56,080 nt of DNA from CAZONU01 sp965370045 (GTDB lineage Bacteria; Planctomycetota; SZUA-567; JAKLDR01). Positions 16,197-25,885 of this stretch are shown here, in pieces. Each line of letters starts with the position of its first letter. Within the stretch, counting starts at the first letter, position 1. The notes under the pieces were generated by a model. The model had not been told where the DNA came from. It saw only the letters and a program-made list of their open reading frames with translations, and ran no database searches. The position numbers and the translations under genes are program-made. The stretch lies in contig CBDUSI010000011.1 of the NCBI GenBank assembly GCA_965370045.1, forward strand, positions 1-56,080. Reading direction: 5' to 3'.

Positions 16197-18050
16197 CTAC
16201 TTCGCGCCGGTCTTCTTGGCCACCTCGGCGGCGGCGGCGAAGAGCGCCGCGGATGCCTTCTGCCAGCGGTCACCGCCCGGCCACTGCTTCCAACCCGAGC
16301 CCTTGCCCTTGGTGCCCTTGAGAAAGGCCTTGGTCCGGTCGTCGAGCATCTTCTGCATGCGGGTGGCCAGCGCGCCGGATATCTTCTTGCCGACCAGCGC
16401 CCTCTCGATGAATATCCGGGCCTCGGCCTCCTGGAGGCCTTCGCGGACCATCTCCAGGCGCTCGGTGCCTACCGCCCCGCTCTTTCCGGGGGCCAGGATG
16501 GCCGAGGTGGCGTGGCTTATCTTGAGTTGGCCCCAGTGGCTCTCCGGGTAGCGGGCGCAGATGGGCGAACCCCTTCCGCGCTTGTCGGTGAGCACCGGCC
16601 AGAAATCGGCTCCCAGACGATCGAACCCGTTAACGCCCGGCGAGTGCTTGGCCTTGCCCGAGGCTATCATGGCGCCCTCGGCCAGCGAACGGTACATGGC
16701 CATCGGATGGGGTCCGAACGGGCTGATGGCGTTCCCGTAGAAACACCCGTAGCGCGGGAAGGCCGTCAGCAGCCAGCCCTTCTTCCGCTGCCAGCCGTAG
16801 TAGCGCGGCTTCTGCCATCTCCACTTGCGGGGGGAGTCAGGGTCCACTGGCCCGCGGAAGCCCCACACCGAGGCGGTCAGGCCGACATCCACCCCGTGCA
16901 CCTTGCTGGGCCCGCCGTGCGCGTGACAGACCCACTTGGTTCCCGGCGGGGCTGCTGAGATCAGGTCCTTGGCGGCCCCCGGGCTGGGCATGTAGTCGCC
17001 GGATATGCCCACCATCAGCGAGCTGCCGATGCCGTGCTTCTTGAGTATGCCGTGGATGCCATCGAAGACCGGCTTCCAGAACTTCGGGCACTCGGGGGTG
17101 CCCCACTTGGGGCCGGTGGCCTCCTCCAGCTTGCTCCCGTTCTTCACGGTTATCAATATGGCCCGGTCCTTCTGGCGCTGCGCGACGGACGTTCCCGCCG
17201 GAAAGTTCGACGCCCCTGCACAGTCCATCTCCCAGGCGTACAGGCAGACCACCGGAATCTTGCCCATGTGCTTCACGGCCAGGTCGATGTACTTCTTCAC
17301 GATGCTCAGGTCGGGCTCCAGATTCTTGCCCTTCTGGGTCCAGCGAACCATCGAGTTCGGGTTGCCGAAGTGGGTCCGGCGCTGGAGCGGAATGTAAAGC
17401 GACCTGTTACCGACCTCGCCGAGATGCTTGAAGCTCTCCTCGAGGAGCTTCCAGTGCTGATCCGACCACATGGGCACTTTGTAGTGCATGGCCACCGAGT
17501 CCGGCGACTGAATGAACCCCACGTGGGTCTCCCAGTCCTTGACGTCGGGGATCTTCCAGTCGGCCACGTGGAGTTCGACCTTCACGCTGCCTCCGCCCAC
17601 GCTCCAGGTTCCGGTGTACTTGCCGGGCTTGGCGTCGGCCGGCACCCGGACGGTCAGCCAGACCGGCTGAACGGCGTAGGGTTTGTAGAAGCGGGAAGTC
17701 TTCATCTGTCCGCTGGGCTCGGGGTGCAGGCCGTTGAAACCCGGCCGGCTCTTGTGGTAGCGCTGGCGGCCGTCGGCGTGAGCGTAGCGGACACTGATTC
17801 CCGAGGCGGGCAGCTTGCCCGGCCCGCTGAGCTTGGGGACCGAGGCCCTGCTGCCCCAGGGCACGACCACTTTGCCCGAGAAGACGCCGTTCCGGGCGCC
17901 GTAGATGCGCAACGTGCCGCCGGCGGCGGCGCCGTCAACCTTATCGAGCAGGGAGATTACACGCGCACCGGCGAAGGCGCTGCCCGGAACCGCCGCGGCC
18001 AGGAATGTCAGGGCCAGCCACGCGGTCCGCACTCGGAAACGGCTCATCAT
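16197..18050 (-). CDS. Secreted glycoside-hydrolase-like protein (DUF4091/GH123-type layout)
   Basis: A 617-aa secreted protein. A cleavable signal (RTAWLALTFLAAAVPGSAFA) is followed by a beta-rich N-terminal part, then a barrel-like middle (VGFIQSPDSVAMHYKVPMWSD..., VVCLYAWEMDC) and a C-terminal helix TERLEMVREGLQEAEARIFI resembling the end of DUF4091 proteins. I infer a carbohydrate-active enzyme, but no catalytic residues can be assigned confidently. The start is the ATG at 18050: GGAGGAGG lies 8 bases upstream, and an earlier in-frame ATG would contain that ribosome site. A good promoter lies about 70 bases upstream, so it can be transcribed independently of the propeller gene before it. 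Confidence 0.55.
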   Translation of the reverse strand: MMSRFRVRTAWLALTFLAAAVPGSAFAGARVISLLDKVDGAAAGGTLRIYGARNGVFSGKVVVPWGSRASVPKLSGPGKLPASGISVRYAHADGRQRYHKSRPGFNGLHPEPSGQMKTSRFYKPYAVQPVWLTVRVPADAKPGKYTGTWSVGGGSVKVELHVADWKIPDVKDWETHVGFIQSPDSVAMHYKVPMWSDQHWKLLEESFKHLGEVGNRSLYIPLQRRTHFGNPNSMVRWTQKGKNLEPDLSIVKKYIDLAVKHMGKIPVVCLYAWEMDCAGASNFPAGTSVAQRQKDRAILITVKNGSKLEEATGPKWGTPECPKFWKPVFDGIHGILKKHGIGSSLMVGISGDYMPSPGAAKDLISAAPPGTKWVCHAHGGPSKVHGVDVGLTASVWGFRGPVDPDSPRKWRWQKPRYYGWQRKKGWLLTAFPRYGCFYGNAISPFGPHPMAMYRSLAEGAMIASGKAKHSPGVNGFDRLGADFWPVLTDKRGRGSPICARYPESHWGQLKISHATSAILAPGKSGAVGTERLEMVREGLQEAEARIFIERALVGKKISGALATRMQKMLDDRTKAFLKGTKGKGSGWKQWPGGDRWQKASAALFAAAAEVAKKTGAK

Positions 18051-18117
18051 CAGACAGTCCTCCTCCATTCCCCAGATGACTCTTCCGGGCCGCCCGCGGC
18101 CCCCCCCTACCTACTCT

Positions 18118-18147
18118 ATAATACCTCTCAACCGGTGCTGTGGTCAA
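18118..18147 (-). promoter_or_regulatory. Sigma-70-like promoter of the GH-like gene
   Basis: On the minus strand TTGACC (5/6), an 18-base spacer and TATTAT (5/6) end about 68 bases before the ATG of the GH-like gene. This is among the best consensus matches I found in the window. A G-rich stretch follows in the untranslated leader. Confidence 0.6.
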
Positions 18148-18186
18148 GGGTGGGGACGTAGTTGTCGATCTGCTGGTGCTTCCTCG

Positions 18187-20667
18187 CTACTTTGCGCAGC
18201 TGAATCCGTAAACGTGCCCGTCGTCCGAGCCCACCACGATGAACCCGCCCGCCGCCGCCGGCGCGGTGTGAATCTCCGCGCCGCTGGGTGACTTCCACTC
18301 CGAGACCCGCTTGGCCGGTTCGTCGCTCTTCTGTTCGGGCAGGCGATAGACCTCCAGCGTGCCCGCGACCGTAGCGATCACCATTATGTCGCCACACACC
18401 AGCGGAGCGTTCAGGCCGGGGTTCGTGAACAGGGCCGCTCGGCGCTTCTTGGGGCGTGTCCTCGCCTTTGACAGTGAGGCAGACAGGCTTGCTCCCCGGC
18501 GCCGGCCGGTATAGTAGGCCTTGTCGCCCGTGAACGCCGGCAGCGACGGAACCGCGGAGGCCGACAGGCCGAGCGATCTGGACAGCGACTTGCCGGTGTC
18601 AGGGTCGATCGGCTGCCCTCCCCCCTTCGCCTTGCAGGTCACCACCAGGCCTCGGTAGACCGCGAGTCCCTCGACCAAGTCGAGCTTGGTCGCGTAGCCG
18701 GAGGCCTGCGTGTAGCCGGCCAGAGGTTTGCCGGTTCCCAGGTCCAGTGCATGGACCTTCTTGTCCTCCCGCGCGCCGACGTATACTCTGCCGTTGGCCA
18801 CCGCCGGCGGCGCGTAGACCCTGACCCCTGGATCGCCCGCCCGCCAGCGCCAGAATTCCTTGCCGTCAGTGAGTCGGACGCAGTAGCAGCGCCCGTCCCA
18901 ACTGCCGAAGACCACGCGGTCCCCGACAATCGCCGGCGAAGAACGAATCCGTCCCGCAGTGCGGAACTGCCACTTGGGCTTGCCGGTCGCGGCGTCAAAG
19001 GCACGCAGCACGCCGTCGTCGGCTCCGCAGACGACGATGCCGTCGGCCACGGCCGGGGCCGACCTGATCCACTTCACCTTCGTCTTGCTCTCGGCCGGGG
19101 GGCTGAACTTCGCGCTCCACTTCTTCTTCCCCGTGGACAGGTCCAGGGCGAAGAGCTCCCCGCTGTCGCTGCCGGCATAGACCATCCCGCCGGCGATGAC
19201 CGGGCTGGACTTGACCTTGCCGCCGGTGTTGAACTTCCAGGCGTACTTGACGGGCAGGCCGATCTTCAGTTCCAGTCCGCAGCGAGCGGGGCTGCCCCCA
19301 TACATGGGCCAGTCTTTGCCGCCTTTGGGCTTGCCGCCCGCTTCGGGAGTGCCCGGCTTGCCGGCGAAAGGCTTGGCCAGGGCCGCGAGAGGAGCAGCCG
19401 GCGCGCTGGGAGCCGCCTGGGGCTCGTTCTTGTAGTCGGGCCCCACCGGTTCGAAGCAGGACACCTCTCCGTAGTGGGGAACGTAGAGCCGGCCATAGGC
19501 GATAGAGACACGCGCGCAACACTGACCGCCCAGAGGGTGCGTCCATACGGCTTTGCCCGTCTTGTGGTCGGTGGCGGAGACCACGAACCGGAACTTCTTG
19601 CCGTTCTTGCCGTTGTAGTCCTTGCCTATGGTACCGTTGGTATAGACGTAACCGCCGGCGGCGGAAGGCTGCCCGCAGGAACCGGCCCACGGGTGTCCTC
19701 CATTGTCTCCGGCGACCCAGAGTTGCTTGCCGGTGGCCGCGTCCAGGGCAGTGAACCGTCGTCCGTAGTTACTGGTGAAGAGCATCCCGTAAGCCGCCAC
19801 AGGAGGATAATCGACGGTGCCGGTTCCGAGATAGTGGCCCTTGTGGGCCCCCTTTTTCGTGCCTCCCCAGTGCCAAAGCCTCTTGCCGGTCTTCGCGCTC
19901 AATGCCCAGAGTCCGTGCTCTGCTGCCGTGGCCCAAACGGACTTGCCGTCCGTACCCAGCGCATACCTGGCAGTGACCCCCGGCTGTCGCCAGAGCTCCT
20001 TGCCCGTCTTCCGGTCCAGGGCAAAGGCCATCATGGGAGTGTAGGTGGTAGCCAGGACCAGGTCGCCACACGCTGTGATCCCCGCCATGGCTCCGGACCG
20101 CAGCTCGTAGGAGCCCCTCTTCTCCGGGACCACGGCAACCAGGGGTGTTGCCCATCTCTCTTTTCCACTCTCGGCATCCACGGCGCAGGCGAAATAGGAC
20201 TTCTTGCCGTCGTGGTCTTTGACCTTGCCGGAGTAAACCACACCGTCGGAGACGACCAATCCGCCCCTGTGCCCCCCCGGGCTTCTGTAGCCATACTTCT
20301 GCCACGACTTCTTGCCGGTCCTGGCATCAAGGGTCTTTATTCCTTCCGTGCCCATGTAGAGCCGGCCCTTGTAGTAGGCCGGACTGTTCTTGCCCTTGCG
20401 GTCCTTCCAGAGCACCTCACCGGTCTCGGCGTCCAGACAGAATGCGCCGCGATAGAAGACCTTGCCGTCGGCCACCGCCAGGTTGGAGCTGCGCACAGCT
20501 TCCTGCGTGGCCCACTTCAGGCGAAAGGGCGGTTTGACGCGCTTGTCCGGGGAGTAGCCGGTCCAGCCGGCATCGCCGGCGATCATGGGCCACTCGTGCT
20601 TCTTCTTCCCACCGGGTTCGCCGGCCATTCCGCCGCAGGCGGCCACCAGCAGGATCAGAGAAGACAC
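18187..20667 (-). CDS. Double beta-propeller protein (paralogue 2), signal sequence broken by TAG
   Basis: An 826-aa open frame beginning at GTG, with two PQQ-type propellers; the second begins at DWPMYGGSPARCGLELK near residue 450. It contains VVFGSWDGRCYCVRL and the shared C-terminal VVGSDDGHVYGFS. Its natural start is almost certainly the ATG at 20697: the leader and first codons match paralogue 5, but codon 10, Trp in the sister genes, is TAG here (20668-20670). Starting at the GTG directly after the TAG leaves a lipobox (LVAAC) but removes the positively charged n-region, so export may fail. It may be a recent pseudogene or a sequencing error. It follows paralogue 3 by 66 bases in the same direction. 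Confidence 0.75.
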   Translation of the reverse strand: MSSLILLVAACGGMAGEPGGKKKHEWPMIAGDAGWTGYSPDKRVKPPFRLKWATQEAVRSSNLAVADGKVFYRGAFCLDAETGEVLWKDRKGKNSPAYYKGRLYMGTEGIKTLDARTGKKSWQKYGYRSPGGHRGGLVVSDGVVYSGKVKDHDGKKSYFACAVDAESGKERWATPLVAVVPEKRGSYELRSGAMAGITACGDLVLATTYTPMMAFALDRKTGKELWRQPGVTARYALGTDGKSVWATAAEHGLWALSAKTGKRLWHWGGTKKGAHKGHYLGTGTVDYPPVAAYGMLFTSNYGRRFTALDAATGKQLWVAGDNGGHPWAGSCGQPSAAGGYVYTNGTIGKDYNGKNGKKFRFVVSATDHKTGKAVWTHPLGGQCCARVSIAYGRLYVPHYGEVSCFEPVGPDYKNEPQAAPSAPAAPLAALAKPFAGKPGTPEAGGKPKGGKDWPMYGGSPARCGLELKIGLPVKYAWKFNTGGKVKSSPVIAGGMVYAGSDSGELFALDLSTGKKKWSAKFSPPAESKTKVKWIRSAPAVADGIVVCGADDGVLRAFDAATGKPKWQFRTAGRIRSSPAIVGDRVVFGSWDGRCYCVRLTDGKEFWRWRAGDPGVRVYAPPAVANGRVYVGAREDKKVHALDLGTGKPLAGYTQASGYATKLDLVEGLAVYRGLVVTCKAKGGGQPIDPDTGKSLSRSLGLSASAVPSLPAFTGDKAYYTGRRRGASLSASLSKARTRPKKRRAALFTNPGLNAPLVCGDIMVIATVAGTLEVYRLPEQKSDEPAKRVSEWKSPSGAEIHTAPAAAGGFIVVGSDDGHVYGFSCAK

Positions 20668-20735
20668 CTAGGCTTTCAACCAGGTTCGCATTCCCATCTC
20701 TTCCTCCAGCAGCGCGGTCGTCATCGCGCAGGTCA
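20630..20735 (-). repeat. Leader/lipoprotein-signal cassette, copy B (with TAG)
   Basis: The stretch from the stop codon of the upstream propeller gene to the lipobox Cys codon closely matches copies at 25735-25837 and 28801-28910. Shared landmarks are GCTGCTGGAGGAAGAGATG and the encoded RTWLKA-VSSLILLVAAC. This copy carries TAG in place of TGG. Confidence 0.75.
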
Positions 20736-23210
20736 TTTGGTGTAGCTGAATCCGTAAACGTGCCCGTCGTCCGACCCGACTACGATGAATCCGCCGGCCG
20801 CAGCCGGGGCCGTCCATATCTCCGCGCCGCTGGGGCTTTTCCACTCCCAGACGAGTTTGGCCGGTTCGTCGCTCTTCTCGCCGGGCAGTTGACGGACCTC
20901 AAGTGTGCCCGCGTCCGTGGCGGCGACTATCAGGTCCCGCGTGATTACCGGGGTGTTCAGAACTGAGTGGTTGAAACCGGTTCCGCGGCGCTTGGTGGGG
21001 GCGACCTTTCGCCCCGACGCCACGTCCGAGAGCCTGACGCCAAGAGCGTTGTTGTAGGTGAACACCTGCCCGCCTCTGAAAGCCGGGGCCCCGGCAACCA
21101 ACCGCATCCTCGACGAGGACGTGGCGCTTCCGAGTCTCTTGCCGGTGACCGCATCAACCAACGTGTCAACGATCAAGCCGGCACCGGTGGTGGCCACAAG
21201 TCCGCGGTACACCGCCATCCCATGCACCAGCCCGAACCTGCCGGTGACGCGCTGACCCGGCTGTTGGTATCCGGCCAGGGGCTTGCCGGTGCCGAGATCC
21301 AGTGCCCAGATGTCGAATCTATCCAACGCGCCGACGTATACCCGACCGCTGGCCACCGCCGGCGCTACGTTCACCCTGACCGTGGCGCGGGTCCGGAAGC
21401 GCCAGAACTCCTTCCCGTCGCTGAGCCGGACGCAGTAGCAGTGCCCGTCCCAACTGCCGAAGACCACCCGATCGCCGACGATGGCCGGCGAAGCCCGAAT
21501 CTGCCCGGCGGTCTTGAACTGCCACTTGGGCTTGCCGGTCGCCGCGTCAAACGCACGCAGTACGCCGTCGTCGGCACCAACGACCACGATGCCCTTCGCG
21601 ACCGCCGGCGCGCACCTTACCCAACTCCCTATCTTCGCGCTCCACTCTTCCTTGCCCGTGGCCAGGTCCAGGGCGAAGAGCTTGCCGCTGTCGCTGCCGA
21701 CATATGCCATGCCGTCGGCGATGACCGGGCTGGACTTCACCTTGCCACCGGTGGGGAACTTCCAGGCCTCCTTGATGGGCAGGCCGATCTTCACCTCAAG
21801 GCCGCAGCGCGCCGGCGAGCCGCCATACATGGGCCAGTCGGCCCCGCCTTTGGGCTTGCCTCCGGCGCCCGCCTCGCCCGGCTTGCCGCCGAAGGGCTTG
21901 ACCAGAGGCGTGAGCGGCGCCGCCGGAGTCTTCGGGGGCGCTTGGGGTTCGTTCTTGTCGTCCGGCCCTGCCGGCTCGAAGCAGAATACCTCGCCGCCCT
22001 GAGTGGGGACATAGAGCCGGCCGTAGGCTATGGCCGGCTGGCCGCAGGACTTGCCGTTGCCCACGTGGTGCTTCCAGACCGGCTTGCCGGTCTTGGGGTC
22101 GATGGCATAGAGGTAGTGGCCGCCCCCGGACCTCGCTCCCTTTGGGCGGTTGTAGCCCTCGCCGGCCACGTTGACCGCGTAGATGTGTCCACCGGCAGCG
22201 GTGGGTCCTCCGCAACCGGATCCGGCCATGGTGTCGCCGGCCCGCCACGCCTCCTTGCCCGTCTTGGCGTGAATCGCCATGAAATTCCGGTTGGCCCAGA
22301 CCAGGAGCAGGCCGTAGGCCACCACGGGAGGGTTCTCGGCCGTGCCGAACATGTTGTAGTGGTTCTTGTCGGATCCGCCCCAGTGCCAGATCCTCTTGCC
22401 GGTCTTGGCGTCCAGGGCCCAAACGCCCTGCCGGTCCTCGGCCGCCCACACGGTCTTGCCGTCGCTGCTTACTCCCCTTTCCGCGGAGACGCCCTTCTGA
22501 CGCCAGATCTCCTTGCCGGTCTTCCGGTCCAGAGCGAAGACCGCCCTCGGGTAGGCGATAGAGCCGAATATGAGGTCGTCGGTGACTGTCAGGGGTGCGC
22601 TCAGACTGCAGCGGAGATACTCCGCAGACTTTGGTGGCGGCGTCTTCTTGGGCACGGGGGCCACACGGGTTGAGCGGACGACTTTCCCGGTGGCTGCCTT
22701 AACGGTTTCCATGTAGATGTTCTCGTCATCCATGCGCATGCGGAAGAGTGTGCCCTTGTCAAGAACAGCGCCAGAGTGGGTGTGGCCCCCACCTGCCGCG
22801 TTGCGATATCGCTTGCGCCATACCTGCTTCTGTGTGGCGAGATCGATGGCTGTGGAGCCGCCGTCAACATAGAGGCGCTTGCCGTCGCACGCGGGCGTTT
22901 CGGAGCGTCCGTAGTACTTCCAGAGCACTTCGCCCGCTTCTGCGTCGAGGCAATACCCCCTCACGAAGACTTTGCCCGCGGCCACGCATGGGGTGCTCTT
23001 CTGCTTCGTTCGAGTCTGAGTAACCCACTTCAGACGGAAGGGAGGCTTGACCCGCAGGTCCGGTGAGTAGCCGGTCCGTCTGGCGTCGTAGCCGTACATG
23101 GGCCACTCGTGCTTCTTCTTCCCACCGGGCTCGCCAGCGGACCCGCCGCCGGCGGTCGCCGCGGCGGCCAGCACTGCCGCCGAGAATCTGAACCAGGTAC
23201 TCGCTCTCAT
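20733..23210 (-). CDS. Secreted double beta-propeller protein (paralogue 3)
   Basis: An 825-aa paralogue with a different signal peptide: MRASTWFRFSAAVLAAAATA, no lipobox Cys, so it is probably cleaved by signal peptidase I and released. The mature part starts EPGGKKKHEWPMYGYDARR. The second propeller starts at DWPMYGGSPARCGLEVK near residue 457. The blade around residue 640 is the most divergent of the five paralogues (FRTRATVRVNVAPAVASG). An AAGGAG site lies 8 bases before the ATG. It is preceded by the lyase gene 87 bases away and followed by paralogue 2; the three could be one transcript. Confidence 0.83.
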   Translation of the reverse strand: MRASTWFRFSAAVLAAAATAGGGSAGEPGGKKKHEWPMYGYDARRTGYSPDLRVKPPFRLKWVTQTRTKQKSTPCVAAGKVFVRGYCLDAEAGEVLWKYYGRSETPACDGKRLYVDGGSTAIDLATQKQVWRKRYRNAAGGGHTHSGAVLDKGTLFRMRMDDENIYMETVKAATGKVVRSTRVAPVPKKTPPPKSAEYLRCSLSAPLTVTDDLIFGSIAYPRAVFALDRKTGKEIWRQKGVSAERGVSSDGKTVWAAEDRQGVWALDAKTGKRIWHWGGSDKNHYNMFGTAENPPVVAYGLLLVWANRNFMAIHAKTGKEAWRAGDTMAGSGCGGPTAAGGHIYAVNVAGEGYNRPKGARSGGGHYLYAIDPKTGKPVWKHHVGNGKSCGQPAIAYGRLYVPTQGGEVFCFEPAGPDDKNEPQAPPKTPAAPLTPLVKPFGGKPGEAGAGGKPKGGADWPMYGGSPARCGLEVKIGLPIKEAWKFPTGGKVKSSPVIADGMAYVGSDSGKLFALDLATGKEEWSAKIGSWVRCAPAVAKGIVVVGADDGVLRAFDAATGKPKWQFKTAGQIRASPAIVGDRVVFGSWDGHCYCVRLSDGKEFWRFRTRATVRVNVAPAVASGRVYVGALDRFDIWALDLGTGKPLAGYQQPGQRVTGRFGLVHGMAVYRGLVATTGAGLIVDTLVDAVTGKRLGSATSSSRMRLVAGAPAFRGGQVFTYNNALGVRLSDVASGRKVAPTKRRGTGFNHSVLNTPVITRDLIVAATDAGTLEVRQLPGEKSDEPAKLVWEWKSPSGAEIWTAPAAAGGFIVVGSDDGHVYGFSYTK

Positions 23211-23297
23211 TCCGATCGCTCCTTGCCCGGCCGGCCTGATCGGCGCTCCCGCTCCGCGGGCCTCCGAAGAGTTATCAGCGCCGCTCGAGGAGACGGG

Positions 23298-25802
23298 TTA
23301 ACCCCGTATCTTCTTCAGCGCGCGTCGGGCCGCGTCGCGGACCTCCCTGCGCTCGTCCTTCAGCGCCTTTTCCAGCGCGCCCCTGGCGACCTTGGCCGCG
23401 GCCGGGTCGAGCTGGCAGAGCGAGTGGGCGGCCGACCAGCGGGTCCGCCAGACCTTATCGGTCAGCGCGGCGACCAGCGCGGTGGCGGTCTTCTCGTCCT
23501 TGGGGGCGACGCTGGCCAGCGACTGGCAGGCTATCACCCGTACGCGGGTGTCGGCGTCCTGGAGCTGCTTGACCAGCGCCGGCGCCGCGCTCCCGGCCCC
23601 GGGGCCCACCATGCCCAGCACCTGGGTCGCGGCCAGGCGGACGTTGGGGTCCTCGCTGCTCAGGGCCTTCAGCACTTCGGGCGCGGCGTTCCTGCAGACC
23701 TTGCCGAGCGCCGCGGCCGCGAAGGTCCGGACGCGAAGGTCATCGCCCAGCACGCCGACCAGCCCGGCGACCACGCCACCCTCGGCGACGCCGATCTCGC
23801 CCAGCGCCCAGGCCGAACTCCAGCGGTTGTTGACGTCGCTGTCGGCCAGCGTCTTGATTAGCCCGGGCACGGCCGGGGCGGCGGCGGCGCGCAGTTCACC
23901 GAGCTTGGTGGTCGCGTATCCCCGGGCGTACTGGTTCTTGGCGGTAAGCGCCTTCTGGAGCGCGGGCAGGTGCTCCTTGCCCAGCTTCCCGATGCGGAAG
24001 AGCGCGATCACCGCGCTCTCCGCCGCGCTCTCGTCGTGGACCAGTTCGAGCAGTGCGGGGATGGCCCCCCGGCCCTCCGAGAACATCAGTCCCAGGGCAT
24101 TGGCCACGCCGGTCTTGACCTTCCCGTCGTCGGTCTTCAGCTCCTTCAGCATGGCGGGGACGCCGGCCGCGCCGATACCGGTCAGTACGCCGACCGCCAT
24201 CCTGGGTATGCGCCGGTCCGACTTGGTCAGGCACTTGACCAGCGCGGGCACCGCATCCTTGGCACCGGGGCCCAATACGGCGAGGCGCTCCAGCGCCTTG
24301 CGCGGCGCGTACTTCTCGGTGCTGTCCAGGTCGGCGATCAGCTTCTGGACCTCGCCCTCCTTGGGCTTCGGGAAGGTCGGCTTGGGAATCTCGACCTTCC
24401 CGGGCACGTACTTCTGCTCGCGTTCCGGGTGGGCCAGCGCATCGGCGATCAGCTTGTCGGCGCACTCGTTGATGTAGAACTCGATGAAAGTGTAGCCCTT
24501 GTGACGGTCGCCCTTCGAGGCCCCGGCGGGGACGGTCTTGTTCGCGTCGCCCGCGTCGTTGGGGTCCAGCTTGTGGGCAGTCTCCCACTCGTCGGGCATC
24601 CCGTCGCCGTCGGAGTCCTTGGGGGCCTTCCCGGGGGTCAGGCCGGCCATCAGGCCGCCGACCGGATCCTCGCGGCCCCAGAGACCGGTCCCGGTGCGCA
24701 CCTCGTGTATCATCTTCCGGCCCAGCGGGTCGCGGGGCAGGCACCCGGCATGGCCCATGACCAGCTCGTAGGCCTGCTCCGCTGTGTGGGTGGTCATGGG
24801 CGGGACCGGCAGCGCCTCGGAGCGGCCCATCTTCCGGTCCTTGTGGTCCCAGAAGTTGTAGTAGCCGCCCAGCCAGGTGACGTAGTTGCCCTCGCCGTAG
24901 ACCTTCCACTTGAGCCGGCTGCGGCTCGAGAGGAAGGAGTAGCCGCGCTTGACCGTTGGCTTGTGGATGTTGGTGCCTACCGGACCGCCGGGGCCGTCCT
25001 TGAAGTAGCAGCCGATCAGGTTGCCGCTCTGGAACTCGGTGCCCACGAAGCGCGCGTTGTAGACCACGATGTTGCGCACGTCGATGCGGGGGATGGGCGA
25101 GACCGGGCTGCGCCGGCTGTGGTGCGCGTAGAGCGTGTGGTGCACGGAGACCGGGGCCTTCTGATAGCTGATCAGCGAGCCGAAGTTGTGCAGGGTGCGG
25201 CCCTCCAGGGCCAGGCCGGACTCCTCCACCGCGCACCACTGCAGGGTCAGCGGCCCGTTGATGGTCAGGCCGAAGACCTCGTCGGAGCTCCAGCACGCCG
25301 AGACGTGGTCCAGGATTGCCCGGTTCGTGCCGGAGATGTGCATGGTGTCGCCGCCCCACATCAGCTTGCGACCCAGCTTGGGCCGGAAGCGCAGGAAGCG
25401 GATGATCACGTCATCGAAGGGCGCGTCCTTGGTCCCGTGGCAGCTGAAACCGCCCTCGACGGTGATGCCCGCCCCCGGGGCAGTCTGCCCGGAGATGGTC
25501 AGCTTGCCGTCGCCGACGGTCACGCACCCGCGGCGCGGCGCGGGGATCACCCCGCTGACCTCGAAGACGATGATGCGCGGACCCTTGGCCGCGCAGGCCG
25601 CCTGAAAGCTGCCCGGCCCGCTGGCTTTGAGGTTGGTCACCTTGATGACCTTGCCTCCGCGGCCGCCCACCGAGGTGGCTCCGAAGCCCTCCGCGCCTGG
25701 GAAGGACGGCAGCTTGGGGGTCTCGGTGGCGCGAGCGCCGCAGGCGGCCACCAACAGGATCAGAGGGGATATCCAGGCTCTCAGCCAAGTCCGCATTCTC
25801 AT
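23298..25802 (-). CDS. Pectate-lyase-like lipoprotein with Ca-binding repeat and HEAT repeats
   Basis: An 834-aa lipoprotein. The signal ends in LLVAAC (Cys21). Residues about 31-385 form a right-handed parallel beta-helix of the pectate lyase superfamily (PSFPGAEGFGATSVGGRGG, GGDTMHISGTNRAILDHVSACWSSDE). A thrombospondin-3/dockerin-like Ca site, DSDGDGMPDEWE, sits at 396-407. Residues about 485-834 are HEAT repeats (VPALVKCL, VPGLIKTLADSD, APALVKQLQDAD). A lyase joined to HEAT repeats is unusual; the repeats may bind partners. Uronate polysaccharide cleavage is inferred from the fold. The ATG at 25802 was chosen because it aligns with the same signal cassette in two propeller genes. Confidence 0.78.
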   Translation of the reverse strand: MRMRTWLRAWISPLILLVAACGARATETPKLPSFPGAEGFGATSVGGRGGKVIKVTNLKASGPGSFQAACAAKGPRIIVFEVSGVIPAPRRGCVTVGDGKLTISGQTAPGAGITVEGGFSCHGTKDAPFDDVIIRFLRFRPKLGRKLMWGGDTMHISGTNRAILDHVSACWSSDEVFGLTINGPLTLQWCAVEESGLALEGRTLHNFGSLISYQKAPVSVHHTLYAHHSRRSPVSPIPRIDVRNIVVYNARFVGTEFQSGNLIGCYFKDGPGGPVGTNIHKPTVKRGYSFLSSRSRLKWKVYGEGNYVTWLGGYYNFWDHKDRKMGRSEALPVPPMTTHTAEQAYELVMGHAGCLPRDPLGRKMIHEVRTGTGLWGREDPVGGLMAGLTPGKAPKDSDGDGMPDEWETAHKLDPNDAGDANKTVPAGASKGDRHKGYTFIEFYINECADKLIADALAHPEREQKYVPGKVEIPKPTFPKPKEGEVQKLIADLDSTEKYAPRKALERLAVLGPGAKDAVPALVKCLTKSDRRIPRMAVGVLTGIGAAGVPAMLKELKTDDGKVKTGVANALGLMFSEGRGAIPALLELVHDESAAESAVIALFRIGKLGKEHLPALQKALTAKNQYARGYATTKLGELRAAAAPAVPGLIKTLADSDVNNRWSSAWALGEIGVAEGGVVAGLVGVLGDDLRVRTFAAAALGKVCRNAAPEVLKALSSEDPNVRLAATQVLGMVGPGAGSAAPALVKQLQDADTRVRVIACQSLASVAPKDEKTATALVAALTDKVWRTRWSAAHSLCQLDPAAAKVARGALEKALKDERREVRDAARRALKKIRG

Positions 25803-25837
25803 CTCCTCATCGAGCAGCGCGGCCCTCGCGCTGGTCA
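25735..25837 (-). repeat. Leader/lipoprotein-signal cassette, copy C
   Basis: From the relic propeller stop codon to the lyase lipobox this segment matches copies at 20630-20735 and 28801-28910. It encodes MRMRTWLRAWISPLILLVAA in the lyase. The cassette is therefore shared between unrelated mature proteins. Confidence 0.7.
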
Positions 25838-25882
25838 CTTGGTGCAAGTGAATCCGTAAAGGTGCCCGTCGTCCGGTGCTCC
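25835..25882 (-). pseudogene. Relic 3' end of a lost propeller gene
   Basis: On the minus strand the last codons of a propeller gene survive: DDGHLYGFTCTK followed by TGA, against DDGHVYGFSYTK-stop in the intact paralogues. Similarity stops within a few codons upstream, almost exactly where the 65-bp dispersed repeat begins. It indicates that a sixth propeller gene once preceded the lyase, or that this junction was copied from one. Confidence 0.7.
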
Positions 25883-25885
25883 CTC

